64,000 nt of DNA. Origin: Symbiodinium microadriaticum. Its lineage: Eukaryota > Sar > Dinophyceae > Suessiales > Symbiodiniaceae. The stretch is from contig LSRX01001085.1 in NCBI GenBank assembly GCA_001939145.1, positions 146,034 to 210,033 on the forward strand, read 5' to 3'. The position numbers and the translations under genes were made by a program. The notes under the pieces were generated by a model, which saw only the letters and a program-made list of their open reading frames with translations, did not search any database and had not been told where the DNA came from. This document shows, piece after piece, positions 10,190 through 25,359 of this stretch (positions are counted from its first letter, which is position 1; every line of letters begins with the position of its first letter).

Positions 10190-12192
10190 ATACATATATG
10201 ACTATAAAGAACGGAAGTCTGGCTACATTAGCATCTGCCCCAGCCACCAAGTAGAAACAACTCACTGTACATGAAGGCATACGACTGAGCAACACTTACG
10301 CAGCACGGTAACAAACCCGACAAGACGCAACTATCTCTTCTGTATAAATTGTGACACAGTACGAGTCCATACCGCGATACCACATTCCAAAAAACAAGAA
10401 AACCCGCTCGGCTTTTTGCTGACTTGAGGAACTGCGGCATCCCGAGCCCACGGCCCACAGCCCCAAAGGACGATGCAGAACTCCTCCACATTTCCGCGTG
10501 CAGAATGCTGCTGCTGAGGATTTCGACCTCAAAAAGGGTGCACAGTAGAACTCCAGACGAATCCGCCCTTTCTGCCGGGCCCTGCAGCCGGGCCGCTCGA
10601 AGGGCCTGGCACTCTAAGGCACCGGAGGCACCTGAGCTCCGGAGCGTCAATCCCCCAAGAGCAACCCGAGCTGAAGACAAAGAGCGCGAAAAACAGGGGG
10701 AAAAAGTCGGAAGCCAAGAATCCGGAGAAAGGCCAAGGGGCTTGGGGTTTAGGGTCAGGGTTGTCTGCTAGTCGCTAAGAACAAACCCGTCAGAACCTCG
10801 AGCTCTCATGATCCAAACGCTCACTTTCTCCTCCTGGGAGTCCCAGCTCCTCCCCAGCCGCTCGACCTCAGTCGCAGATACTCTAAAGCCTAAAGCCTAA
10901 ACATCCACTTTTTGAACCCAGACTCTGCCAATCAGCTGGAAAGCAGCTTCCCTGAACATCCCTTTTACCTAAACCCTTTGAGACGCGACTCTAGGAAGAA
11001 CCTTATCATTCGAATGTAGGGCCCTTAGGGCCTTAGGTACTAGGCGGTAGGGCTTGAGTGCTCTGGAGTTTCGGCACTCGCAAGTCTGGCCATTTCAGCC
11101 GAGGCATATGTCTGGAGGTCGGAGGGATGAAAAGTTTACAGAGACTGATACTGCAGACGCGACCACCAGTCGCAATTAGGTTGCCGTGCTTCGACTCTCA
11201 CTCTCGCCTTAAAGGCAGCAGCTTCTTTTGCACGACCCTTTTCCCCCCGCTACGTTCACGAAAGAAAGGCGATCTTCCGCCGGGAATTCGGGTTGAAGGG
11301 TCGGGGCGGATTACGGCTTCTGTGCGGAAGCTTTTCAATTCGGACCGGACCCAAACGATATAGTCGTCCCCTTGGCCCTACGTGTCGTGGGTTCTTGTCG
11401 CTCCGACTTTACAGTGGCAGCTGGCAACTGCAAGTACCACCTGGGTTCCTAGTTCATATGTCATGTTTCGAGTTCCAACCTTCAGAACCCAAAACGTTCT
11501 TCTGTAGCTCTTGATCCGTGCGTGCACAGGGACCGGGAAGTTGTGGCACCCAGGCACGCAGCGGTCGGCAGCTAGTCGGCAAAGGGCCTGGCACACAACA
11601 GCTGCCCAGTTCAAGATCGGGATCGCAGCCCTACAGCTCGGATTGCACGATCTGCCCCTTTTGCCAAATGAAACTCCGCAGAAAGCCGCCTGCGTGGGAC
11701 CGAAGGGCCGGTCCTTGCTGGGTGCGGACTGGTCCTGCCGGCGGATCGCGTATTAAGCATCCGCATCTCCCCCTCACCTCAACTTCGGACCATCGAGGCG
11801 CCCTGAAGTTCCAGGGCTCTGTGTGTCGGGAGGAAAGGGGAAGGGAGAGGGAGAGAGAGAGAGAGCGAGAGAGAAAAAAAAATACCCCCTCGCTGTCCTC
11901 ACGCTTTATCATACTGTTGCAAAAGCTCGTCGGCGACTACTATTCTGAATGTATTTCTTGTTCTTCCTCCTTTGCTCGCTAGCACCACTACCGCTTTTGA
12001 GATTGCCGACAGCAACCCCAAGCTGTCCAGGACCAGCAGCATCGCTGGGCGAGAGGAGGAGAGCTGCACGGTGGCCGGTTCTCGCCATTGTAGCACCTGC
12101 GCACTGTCGATGCGTGCTCTTGCTGTTGGACCTGGACGAAAGCTCAAAAACACATCCATATGGAGAGAGAGGGAGGGGGCAAGAGAACGAAA

Positions 12193-12236
<44 letters not shown>

Positions 12237-12900
12237 GGAGAAAGGCGTCTTCTCAAGCGCAAACATAAGCAAACAGTCAAAACCATTTTTATATCTAGCA
12301 ATAATGGTAATAATGACAATGGTGAAAATGATGAAAACAAGGACTGGCCTTCTGGGTGCCCTCCGGGTTCAGGAGGATCAACTCCGCCTTCGCCAGGGCT
12401 GGTGATTCTTTGTTACACTAGGCAAGTGGAAGGGCAGGAGGAAGCCGATAAGGAGAGAAAGACAAAGGGACACAGTGTGTGGATCTACCGTTGTTGCATC
12501 CACAATGCTTGAAACATCGATTTATTGTCGGTTCATGCTCCTTTCGACAAAACCTGTGATGATTTCATCTGGTCCACACAGAAGTGCTGACGACCATGAC
12601 GACGAAGATGACGATGGCGACTAATAGTGTGATGCGACGTCACCATCGCGATCATGGTGGCGATTGCGGCAACATGTGGCGATGATGACGATGAGGCCCC
12701 TAATGAGGTGAGAGTGTCTATCGAGAATCAAAACAAGACGGTGGTCCTCGTTTGGCATTGTTCTGGCCTGCCCTACCTGACCATCTGTCTCCTCCACCTA
12801 CTATAGCGAGTCATGGCTACACGTCATGGTATGCCAAATTGTATAGGTCCGCCTGCTGCTGCACTACGACGACAACGATAACCGATACCACGAATACGCC
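10190..12900. other. Gene-less spacer with GA microsatellites
   Basis: No supported gene. GA-rich microsatellites lie at about 11835-11880 and 12196-12235. The TTCGGCACTCGC/TTCGACTCTCAC motif discussed in the findings occurs at about 11069 and 11190. Confidence 0.45.
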
Positions 12901-12904
12901 ATAC

Positions 12905-12906
12905 GA

Positions 12907-12967
<61 letters not shown>

Positions 12968-13029
12968 CACTACCACTACCACTACCACTGCTCCTACCAC
13001 TACTTCTACTACTACTACTACCACCACCN

Positions 13030-13066
<37 letters not shown>

Positions 13067-13158
13067 AACTACTACTACTACTACTACGACTTCTCCTCCT
13101 CCTCCTCCTACTAATACTACTACTACTACCACCACCACCACCACCACTACTACTACTA

Positions 13159-13252
<94 letters not shown>

Positions 13253-13324
13253 CACTACTACCACTACTACTACTACTACCACTACCACTACCACTACCAC
13301 TACGACTACCACTACGACTACCAT

Positions 13325-13358
<34 letters not shown>

Positions 13359-13365
13359 GCTACTG

Positions 13366-13397
<32 letters not shown>

Positions 13398-13464
13398 GCT
13401 ACTACTGCTACTACTGCTACTACTACTACTGCTACTACTACTGCTCCTACCACTACTTCTACGG

Positions 13465-13503
<39 letters not shown>

Positions 13504-13625
13504 CTCCTGCTGCTGCTACTGCTACGGCTACTGCTGTTGCTACTGCTACCGATACCGATACTGATACTGATTCTGCTGCTACTGTTACTGCTACCACCAC
13601 CACCACGACGACGACTACTACTACT
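12905..13625. repeat. (TAC)n trinucleotide array with one N
   Basis: About 700 bp of TAC repeats with interspersed CAC, TGC, GAC and CTC triplet variants, and a single N at 13029. Long poly-Tyr and poly-Val frames are repeat translations. Confidence 0.95.
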
Positions 13626-13649
13626 GCTGCTGTTCCTGCTTCTGCTCTC

Positions 13650-16590
13650 ACCATGTTTGGAGGAGGACCACTAGCACTACTTCGCGTGCCGATGGGGTGA
13701 TGATACTGCTCTGCCATGCCGATTGACTGTGTGTTAAAACATGTGGGGGAGCGAACATCCAAAGCCTGCTGGCCACTGCGCTCTCGAGGGTCCCTCCCCT
13801 GGTGGGCGTTCCCATTCAGGCTCCTGGCTTCCGAAATGTTGCTGGGGGGGGGTTGGGAGAAGAGCGTCTACCCTTTGGACACGCGGCTCCGGGCTCCTTG
13901 CCACTTCGTGGTCTGCAGTCGAAGCGAAGGAGCCTGCAAGGCAGAGCACAGACTGAGATTCAAGCACTCTTCCCCGGAAGCAAACATTCTTCCAAAATCC
14001 TCCAGCTCTGGCCAGTTTATCTTACGGAGCAGGACCTCGCCACTATCACCACCACCATCATCTACAACACCACGAACGGATCATCTTCACGGCAAAGCTC
14101 TCCACGAAGCCGCTGAACTTGTGATTATGCACCGCTAGGTACTCCGTCGCGAACACTGTGCGTCCTGTACATACACAGCTTGCTCGAGAGTGCCCCGAGA
14201 ATTTAGGGAAAGCCTCCCATGGCTTCACACTCCAGACTGAGAAGACCCACTCCCAGTCTGTCAGGCACCTGTTCGGCACGTCGCCTCAACATGCGCAGCG
14301 GCACGGATTGCTTGGAGCCACTTCCTTTGCGGCGTGGGCAATTTTTGGATGTGATGTTCGCCGCAGGCCGGAGAAACCCAAGCCCTGTCAGAACCGCCTG
14401 GAGCCCCTTAGGCCCACACTGCATTTCATCACCGGCCCAAGAAACTTGAAAAACCGCGGAACTCAACAGCGCAACACCACACAACTCAGGCTGTGCAATT
14501 CCGGCAGAAGCTCAACCCCTTATGTCTCAGCTGTTGACTGAGTCCTAGTTACGACCCCCATCTTGCGGCTGTGTCACTGCTGCTCCGGCTCTGTCTTGCA
14601 ACCTGATCCCGCTTGAGGTTTTTTTTCGCGGGCCCTTTCACCTTAGCCTAGCCACCGTCAGCAACAGCAAGCCCAAGTTCAGGGAGCCAGTTCGGGGAGC
14701 CACTACTTGCAAGGACACAACTCTCACCATTCACTCAAACCCCTAAACCAACCCGAGTCAGGATTTCGAGTTCAGGGCTTAGGCTGCATCGGAAACATCC
14801 ACATTTCGCCGTTTTAGGTGTTTGTTTTTGCTTTTTGTTCAGGAGACCTCCATTCGGTCCCTAAACCCTACGGTATATAGTATGTTCTGGCAGTGTATGT
14901 ATATATATATATATATATTTATTTATTTATTTATTTATTTGTTTATTTATTTATTTATATATTTATATATTTATATATTTATTTATATTATATATATATA
15001 TATACTGTAGCACAGAGTACAGTATGTAGCCGTGAAAGCTGAGGCAGAAGCTAACAATGTCGCGTCCAAGCCGGATGCAGTAGGGCCGCCCAGGCTCCTC
15101 CAAGAGCTCTGTGGGTGAAGGCTTAAGGTTCTTTGCCGGTGACTTTCTCAGGCGAATATTCCTGAACAAGATGAAGCACGTACGGATGTGTGGGCCCTGG
15201 CGCGGCTAAAAAGTGAGAAAACCTACGGCCTTCGAAGCGCTCACGAGTCAGAAGCATGTCCTGAAGAGGTTCGGCCATGACTCCTGCAGCAATTTCAGCT
15301 ACTCAAGGTGGAGTCACTACAGCTGCAGTCTGCTTCCAATGCGGCCTGCCAAGGGTATCCTTCCGCGGATCTCATCGCGCAGGCTGTCGTCCTGTGCATT
15401 TCAAGGCAACCTTCACCTACGAGACTCCCTCCCTCAGGCTAAGGATGCCACGCTGAGGATGGCCGGAGGTGACACGAAGTAGTTGATAAAGTCCTGCAGG
15501 TCCGCCAGAACGGCGCTGCTTGACACAGGATGGTCATGGGCGAAGTGTGGGCCTGACTTGTGGATTCGCGGTTTAGGGGTCTCTTTAAAACAAGGATCCC
15601 GCTAGCTGGAGTTCTATCATAGGTTCGAAGACTGCCTCAACTCTTGCCCAAGCTCCCAGGTCTGTCCTCTTCAAGAACGAAGAAGCGTTCACACCACTCT
15701 TTCCTCCAACGACTCTGCTTCTCCAGCATGCCAGCAATGCGCTGCCGTCGCGTCTCGCACATTTGCGCTAGGCTACAGGGAAACCAAATGTCCCAGGACC
15801 GCCGGTTGCATCACTTTCGTGATCGCCTATGTACAAAGCTACTATAACTTGAGTCCGAGTTCACAGCAAGCAGGTTCGAAAGCCAGTCGCGGACATACTA
15901 GGCTGAGGCACCAGATCTCCGGCAAGCACGGGCATGCTACGCGATTCTGGCGCGACAAAGCTGACTGGCCAGCAGTTTGATGCCCGAACCCTTGTGTTCT
16001 GCAGGACGTCTGTGCGACCATGCATGGTCATATCGATTGAAGAGATCCGACTTCTTCGCAGAAGTTTCTGTTCGAGGTGAAACGCATCAACTCCAGGGTC
16101 ACAATGGCCGAGGCCATGAAAAGACCACCACGGCCCCATCGTCCACAACGTCACAGGCCGCTCTTCTTGCCGGCCAGGCTGAAGTTTCCCAGAGAGCTTG
16201 GGAAGCCTCGGCCCAAAGCTCGGCGCCGGTAAAGTTTGAGGCGATCTTCGGTTGAGGATATACCATAATATACTACAGCATGACATAGTATGCCAGGATC
16301 TGCCATATTATGGTAGATCACATAATATGCTAGAAGCTAGAATATGCAATTTGGGTGATGACGAAGAAAGTCTTCAGGGCTTTCCGTTTAGATGGGGCTC
16401 GCAGATTCGGCGGCTCCGACACGCTTGGCCGCATTCAAGGAATGCCTAGCGATAGAGGGTTACCTGTGCAACACGTCCGGCTGCCCTCTGAAGGCAAATA
16501 GAATAAGGGCATTCTGCTTCGAAACACATGTACTTCATTGAGTCTAGGACCCTGAAGCCCCACCAGACACGCAAATCCAAAACCGACACC
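13650..16590. other. Gene-less spacer with AT microsatellite
   Basis: No supported gene. TATATA / TTTATTTA microsatellites lie at about 14898-15005. Several 60-140-codon frames on both strands lack domain or splice support. Confidence 0.4.
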
Positions 16591-16592
16591 TG

Positions 16593-17110
16593 CTAACACC
16601 AAGCCGAAACATCTCGAAAGTCAAACCCAGGTTCAAATTCGGTTTCTCCGTCCCAGATGCCCAACTTCCCAAGGTTTTTCTTGACGTCACCGGAAATCTT
16701 CTTGAGATCTTCCGAGGCCTGTAGCAGGCAATTCAGCCCTTTGGCTGTCATTGGCGTTCGGCTATGCCCACAAAAAAGCAAATTTCTTCACTGAAGACAA
16801 ACTATCTCACATCAAAGCTCACAGCCCTTTGGCTGAGCATGTTGTGACGGGACTTTTCGGTAAGGCTTACCCCTTTGTCAAGCGCAACCTTTCTGGATCC
16901 GGGCACCTAGCTGATGCACAGGCTAGTGGTGACGCCCGTGCCCAGGTACGGGGAGCCTGCCTTTGCGCCCTTGTTCAAGGCATCACCCAGGTAGTTCATC
17001 GTAGAGCCAATAGACGGGACCTCGCCAAAAATGCTCGCATGTAGCGTATCTCCCCCGTCGCACCGGTCTTCATACTCAATCATGAGCGTAATCATGACGA
17101 TAGTTCTCCC
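16593..17110 (-). CDS. possible exon fragments, unknown protein
   Basis: Two minus-strand frames look more protein-like than the surrounding spacer. The one ending near 16593 contains LLQASEDLKKISGDVKKNLG followed by GIWDGETEFEPGFDF. The one from about 17110 to 16907 contains YEDRCDGGDTLHASIFGEV and ALNKGAKAGSPYLGTGV. They could be exons of one gene in the usual minus orientation. No family is recognised and splice sites were not resolved. Confidence 0.2.
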
Positions 17111-17339
17111 CAGACTGAGAGTAGCATGTTCAACAATAACAGATTTTACCATTACAATAACTACTCACCAACCATGGCAACAACAGCCATTGTAGTACTA
17201 CTGGCTACAAGTGCGTTACGCAAATAGAAATGTCAAAACTGTCTGCCTCGACAGCTCGAGCCTTCATGCTGCATCCGCCTTCGAGTTTAACTGTTGCCGT
17301 CTCGCTGCGCATGAGAACAGTTCGAAACTGACAGGGTCA

Positions 17340-17870
17340 ACACAGAAAAATGTGGCAGTAGGCTAGTAACGTAGGAGAAGAAGTAGCAGTAGTCGTCGTC
17401 GTAGTCGTCGTTGTCGTCGTCGTCGTGGCAGTAGCAGTAGCAGGAGCACCAGCAGCAGCAGTAGCAGAAGCAGTAGCCGTAACAGCCGTAGCCGTAGTCG
17501 AGGCCATAGCAGTAGCAGTTGCAGTAGTAGCAGCAGCAGCTGCTGCTGGAGTCGCAGTCGCAGTCAAGCAGCAGGAGCAGGAGCAGGAGCACGAACAGCA
17601 GCAGTAGCAGCAGCAGCAGCAGCGGCAGCGGCAGTCGCAGTCGCAGTCGCAGTCCAGTAGCAGGAGCAGAAGCAGGAGCATGCAGCAGACACAGCAGTAC
17701 CAGTAAGCAGCAGACATAGCAGTAGCAGTGGCAGTAGCAGTAGGCATACGAGTAGGAGTAGCAGGAGCAGGCGCAGGAGCAGGAGTGGAGTAGGAGTAGC
17801 AAAGGAGTACTACTACTGGTACCAGTAGTCGTCGTGGTCGTAGTTGTGGTAGTAGTCTTTGCCTCCTGCA
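17340..17870. repeat. Imperfect GCA/GTA/GTC triplet repeat
   Basis: About 500 bp of mixed AGCAGTAGCAG, GTCGTCGT and GGAGCA triplets. Ala/Val- and Cys/Tyr-rich frames over it are repeat translations. Confidence 0.9.
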
Positions 17871-18190
17871 TGGCTGAGCGAGTCGCGACGCAGGGTTATG
17901 ATAGCATACCAGTAAGTTCATCCAACCACAATGTTTGGATTCAGATGCCCAGTTTTCGGGCACAAGTCAATGATTAGGACGCCTTTGTGCGTTCCCGATT
18001 ACATGGACCCACATGCACAGTTCAAACCCTGGTAAGTTTCTCATGTTGGCAAAATGTCACTTTAACACTGTCACTTGCAATTCTATTGGCATCAAGTATC
18101 ATGTTAGAAGTACGGACTCACCGGCCGGCATTTTCAGCAACGTTATCAGGCTGATTCATGCACTCATGCATCTCACACTCTTGGAGCTCA

Positions 18191-20174
<1,984 letters not shown>

Positions 20175-20175
20175 N

Positions 20176-20208
20176 AACCCCTAAACCCTAAACCCGAAAC
20201 CCTAAACT
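20176..20208. repeat. Telomere-like CCCTAAA tract
   Basis: About four degenerate CCCTAAA units immediately after the N that ends the hexamer array. TTTAGGG-strand tracts follow at about 20398-20418 and 20490-20512. Confidence 0.85.
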
Positions 20209-20287
20209 ATCCAGGATCGCTCCAAGGACGAAACGGTCTCCTCGCTGCGAGCCGCTTTGACCGTGCCGGGCTTAGACGAACGTAGGA

Positions 20288-20372
20288 GCCTTAATAATTG
20301 GAATAGGGTTGTGGGGGGTTCCTTATTATAAGTATAGTAGAATATCCCAAACCCTATTCCAATTATTAAGGC
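20288..20372. mobile_element. MITE-like inverted repeat
   Basis: Perfect 23-nt inverted arms (20288-20310 beginning GCCTTAATAATTGG, and 20350-20372) around a 39-nt AT-rich spacer. A diverged relative with the same order of words (TAATAATT, GGGGG, TTATTATA, AGTATA, CCCCAAA, CCCTAT) lies at 24948-25015. This suggests a short non-autonomous element family. Confidence 0.6.
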
Positions 20373-20379
20373 CCCTATA

Positions 20380-22400
20380 TTAGCGTTTCGGGTTTGCCTG
20401 GGTTTAGGGTTTAGGGTTTCGGCACTCACACTCGGACATGCCTTGGCGAGGAGTTCCGGTACGACGATCGCTCATGTGGCGGCAACATAAGGTTTAGGGT
20501 TCTGGGTTTAGGGTGGTCTTGGACAAGCCAAACGAAGTCTCCCAGTGAGGATTTATCTCAGGTCTTTGGACTATTTTCGCTTTTTTGCGGACCCTCTCCC
20601 ATTTCGGGAGGGCTTTTTCGATGTAGGGGAGTCTGGTTGCCTCCCAAGTTTTGGGTCGAAGGCTTAAGGCTCTGATGGCCGCATTTTGGGGGACGCGGGC
20701 GGGCTGATCCGATACCATACTATGGAGGTTGCAGCTCTGTGGCTGCCAAGCCCGGAAAACCTCGACGAGGTAAGCCTCTGACATAGATGAAGGATTTTGG
20801 GCCAAGCCCTCAGAATCATGCAAAGGCTGGGACGGGGATCTTTCCACAGGCAAGGCACCTGACGCCGCCTCGCTTCCGTCCCCTGGCAGCAGATAAAATC
20901 TGCAGACTCTACAGTCGACATCTTAAGCAGTATCATCATGCAGCGTTCGTTCAAAAAAGTCGTTGCAGCTCGGCTAACAGCTGTCATGCTCTGGACGGGG
21001 TTACATAGTGCTTATAGGTAGTCAGTGCAGGAGTTTGGGCGAGTTTGTAGTCTTTGGGCGAGACTGCATGATGAGCCTGGTCTCTTGAAAATTCTTAGTG
21101 GCAAATGCCCGTGATTTGGACATGCCTCATAACTCTGTCCAAACACCATTCCAGTACGCATGGAGCTGACTCAGACCCCGTTGATTTCGTCACGCAGATA
21201 ATCAAGAGCCTTGCGGAATCTTGTGTGTCTGCTCATTCAGTCTCAGTAAGTTCTGTTACACGACTGGACGGCCGGTCGATCGAGCCTCCGTAATCCCGAG
21301 ATGCTGGATGACAACCCACGTCCCTCTGCGGTTAACAATTCCGAGATCCCGTTCTCCCTTAGTCAGGGGAACCCAAATACCTCAAATTTCGGCGGCCTTA
21401 ATATTATGATCCCAGGTGTATCCCTTAATTATTGGGACCTCTGCGACCCTCATACACTTGCACTCTCCGAGTTAGAAACCCTGCAGGTTCGTGTAAATAC
21501 ACACTGAGCAAATCCACACCCAAAGACCCCTGAGCCACTGAACCCCCAGAGCCAAAACCAGAAGAGCCCGAATGAGAATAGGCCCCGAATGCCAAAGTAA
21601 AAACCATGTTTCCCAAACCCGTTTATCTAAGCCAAGCCCTGAGTCCCAAAATCGAAATCCTAGAACCGAATATTATTGATAATTGGAGTAAGACTGTGAA
21701 AAGAATTAGTCTCACCATTTACTAGCATTATTATCCCTAAACCCTAAGCCCTCTCTCCCCAAAAACCCTAACTTTTTGTACTCTTTCAACCCGACGTCTC
21801 TCGGAGCCATGGCCTGAGGCTCGCAAGGCGAGCAGCCTCTCCACGAGCGGGTCGTCGGCGCCGCTCTCCCCGAGCCTGGAAAAGAAGAACGGGTCTATAG
21901 GGGTTCGGGTGTAGTAACGTCATGGGTGCCTGGCGCCCTGCCCACCCCAAGACCACCCTGACATCAAGCATTGTAGGCTTTAGTTCTATTCTAATTAAAC
22001 CAGGCAAAATTGACAGCAGCACTGCATGTCGGCTTTCTCCGAGGCTGTCCCTTTCTTGGTTGGGTCTTGTGTGAGGCTGTGCTGGCGGGTTCTCGTGTGG
22101 GCTTGCTGTAAGGCTGTCCGTGCGGGTGCCGGAAGACGCAGTGGGTTTTCTGTGAGGCTGTGCTGCGGGAGTCGTGAGGAGATAAGCAGGAGATAAGCAG
22201 CAATGCATGTCCCTTGGAGTGGGCTTTCTGTGAGGCTGTGATGGCCGGTTCTTATGTGGGCTTTATGTAAGGCCGTCAAGCCTTGTCAAGAAGACGTTTG
22301 GGAGCCGCCCACATGGGAGGACCCCACGAAAGCCCTAAAATCCGGAGACCAAACCCAGGCCGCTTGAATTTCATGATGTTCGGCCATTGTTGCCAGCTGC
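20380..22400. other. Gene-less spacer
   Basis: Scattered telomere-like words occur (20398, 20490, 21740). Several overlapping frames of 60-140 codons lack any recognisable domain. Confidence 0.4.
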
Positions 22401-22403
22401 TCC

Positions 22404-23005
22404 AGCTCGTGAAGGGGTGGGGGGATCCAACCCTTGTCAAGAGAAGGGTTGGGGGGGCATCAACCCTTGTCAAGAGGGTGGGCCGCTTCAACTCGTGAAG
22501 GGTTGGGGGGCCCACCCCTTGTCAAGAAAAAACCGGCTTCAACTCGTGAAGGGTTGGGGGTTCCAACCCTTGTCAAGCAGGGAGCCGGCTCCAATTCGTG
22601 AAGGGTTGGCGGGGTGCAACTGTTGCAGGGGGCAAGCTGCTCAATTTGTGAAGGGTTGGGGGGTCCAACCCTTGTCAATTGTCAAGAGGGCAGGCTGCTC
22701 CAACTGGTGAATGGCTCTAACTCGCGAAGGGTTGGGGCGGGGGTGCCAACTCGTGCAAGAAGGGGGCCGGCTCCAAGTCGTGAAGGCTTGGTGGGTTCAA
22801 CCCTTGTCAAGGCAGGCCGCTTCAACTCGTGAAGGGTTGGGCGGGGTGCAACCCTTGTCAAGAAGACGGCCGGCTCCAACTCGTGAAGGGTTGGGGGGGT
22901 TCCAAAACAGCCGGCTTCAACTCGTGAAGGGTTGGGGGGTGCAACCCTTGTCAAGAAGGGAGCCGGCTCCAACTCGTAAAGGGTTGGGGGTGCAACCCTT
23001 GTCGA
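22404..23005. repeat. Minisatellite with hairpin-forming units
   Basis: Ten or more units of about 50-57 bp built on CTCGTGAAGGGTTGGGGGG followed by CCAACCCTTGTCAAGA and a GCCGGCTCCAA spacer. Each unit holds the complementary pair AAGGGTTGG / CCAACCCTT separated by a few bases, so every unit can fold into a short stem-loop. Confidence 0.9.
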
Positions 23006-23019
23006 AAGGATCTGCTGGC

Positions 23020-24045
23020 AAAAACCCCCCACATTAGGGCTTATCCTTTGATACCACGCATGTTCCGCCGCTCGCTAAGCTCGGGCCGCTTCGGGCTCCG
23101 CGGTGGCGGTAGTTGAGCCCTCAGCGAGGGTTTAAGGTGATTCTGGTAAGGGCAACAGACATGAGCATGTAAGTGAAGGAAAGGAGGAAGGAAGGAATGG
23201 GATGTGATGAGATGGCATGAAATGATGAACAAACGAATGAACGAATGATTGATGAATGAACAAACAGACAAACAGAGAGAGAGACAAACAAAGATACGTC
23301 ACATATGTATGAATGCACGTATGTATGCCCCACACGGTGTTGCCTTGCCCTGAGGCTGCTTGTCGAGCTTCCCACAGCTCTTGGCAACGTCTAGCAAGGC
23401 ATAATCAGATGTCATATCATACCACATAGTAGTTCAACATCAAAATACTCTGGCAAGTTAAAATCGCATCTTCCTGCATGGAATCAAGAAAATCACAGCC
23501 CCAGCCAGCCACTCCGACCATGACAAAGCCCAGGCACATGGCTGAGATGGAAGCTGCATCCACCACCTGGGATCGAGGCTGTTCAGGGTTTAGTTTTGGG
23601 GTATTTTTTTGACACCTCAGGGTATAGGGTTTCGACTCACACACTCGCACAGGGCAGGCATGAGGTTTTAGGGAAAGTTGAAGGCCAAAGCCCAAATCTC
23701 AGGGGCGTCTGCGACAGCAGCCTGCGGGCTCCATATCCCAGGTCAGGTTCAAAAAGAAACACCCACTTGCTCCCTGCGACATTTCAGACGTAAGAACAGG
23801 TTGTGATGCGCAGTGTCATGCTCCATGTCAAGCACCCTACTACTCTTGCAGCAGTGACTGACTCCTCGTAGTTTGCATAACTCAGTTCTCGTCACACACT
23901 GAAGCCAGCTGTCAAGGGGATACTGCCGAAAGCTTAACAAGTTATGCTAACTTGTTATGCAACTCAGAAGCCTTTAAAACATATCGAAACCGGACAAGGG
24001 ACTAAAGCCCGAGGCAGTAACATAGCACCTTTGCTCAACTCAGGC
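23020..24045. other. Spacer with GAAT/GAAC-type microsatellite
   Basis: A degenerate tetranucleotide tract (GATGAATGAACAAACAGA type) lies at about 23165-23300. No gene is seen in the rest. Confidence 0.45.
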
Positions 24046-24046
24046 C

Positions 24047-24172
24047 GATGATACATGGTACCTGTGGCGTCCGCGTCTTCGAATCTTCACTACGGCAGCG
24101 GAGGCGGAGTCGTGCCTCGCTGCTCCTGAGGCTTCCGCTTGGAAACCTCTTCGCGGTCCCACGGTGCGATGG
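24047..24172. repeat. Segmental duplication, copy 1
   Basis: About 125 bp starting at GATGATACATGGTACCTGTG and ending at CACGGTGCGATGG, nearly identical to 25233-25359. The flanks differ. Neither copy is clearly coding. Confidence 0.85.
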
Positions 24173-24496
24173 CGCGGTGGTTCCCCTATTGAGGGCCTGC
24201 GCTCCTTCACATGTTGTTCAGCACCCTGCCACAGTGCAGGAATCATTGCCGAATTGAAACGCAGCCAGGGGCCGGAGCCACCAGCCGCAGGGAAAATCAT
24301 ATCCGATATAACTTCTGACTTGAGAGGCTTCCTGCACATGTTATAAAGGGAGACACCCCTCTCCTCTACACCGTGTGTGCTCAGTAGCAAAGATAGTCCG
24401 GAGCTCAGGAGCCCTGCAAGGCGTGAAGAGGAAGTTGAAGCTCTGCCAAGACTCCCGGCCGGCCTGCTTTTGAAACGAGTCCCAATGATCCCTTAT

Positions 24497-24546
24497 ATAT
24501 ATAAATATATATATATATATACATACATATACATATATATATTCAT

Positions 24547-24582
<36 letters not shown>

Positions 24583-24722
24583 ATATATAATATATTATAT
24601 ATATATATATATANNNNNNNNNNNNNNNNNNNNNTATATTATATTATATTATATTATATTATATTATATTATATTATATTATATTATATATATATATATT
24701 ATATAATATATATATATATAGC
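24497..24722. repeat. (TA)n / (TATAT)n microsatellite with assembly gap
   Basis: TA dinucleotides, then TATAT-type units, interrupted by 21 Ns at 24614-24634. The true length is unknown. Confidence 0.95.
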
Positions 24723-24947
24723 GTAGTATAACAGTATGTAACAAATGATATCTGATGATATAGTCTGTATTGGTATGTAATATATCCTAATTAAACCCTT
24801 TCGGCACTCACTCTGAGACTGGCAAGGTTCAGAAGAGCAGGACCAGCCCGGTTCTTTTTCTCTATGTTGGCATGATGGGGTCGCCAGTGCTCCAGAGCCA
24901 AAATACGCTGTGAAGACGCCCTTACACTCGATGCGCTGAGTCATTAA

Positions 24948-25015
24948 ACTAATAATTACCTATGGGGGCTTCATTATTATAGTTCTAGTATAGTATACCC
25001 CAAATCCCTATGTAT
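24948..25015. mobile_element. Diverged MITE-like element
   Basis: The word order TAATAATT, GGGGGCTTC, ATTATTATAG, AGTATAGTATA, CCCCAAATCCCTAT parallels the element at 20288-20372, but its terminal inversion has decayed. Confidence 0.4.
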
Positions 25016-25232
25016 CATGGCTCCGGAGCTGAGTCCGCGATCCCAGTGTCAACATTTGCCGGAGAGAAAGACTGCAAGCATCGTACTGTCTCCGAGTTGC
25101 TGGGTTCAGTGATCGAACTGAAACTAACTTCTACGGATATTTCTGCCAGCAGAGTGGACTCTCCAGATGCATCGGTACAGACGGCATTCTGCGTTTTAGC
25201 ATGCACTGCAACTCGCAAGACAAGCCGTAGGC

Positions 25233-25359
25233 TGATGATAAATGGTACCTGTGGCGACCGCGTCCTCGACTCTTCACTACTGCAGCGGAGGCGGAGTCGT
25301 GCCTCGCTGCTCCTGAGGCTTCCGCTTGGAAACCTCTTCGCGGTCCCACGGTGCGATGG
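25233..25359. repeat. Segmental duplication, copy 2
   Basis: Second copy of the 24047-24172 segment, offset about 1186 bp, with only a handful of substitutions. The (TA)n gap lies between the copies. Confidence 0.85.

Noticed and set aside
12752..13762. Poly-Tyr and poly-Val proteins
   Set aside because: Translation of the TAC array; no flanking coding signal.
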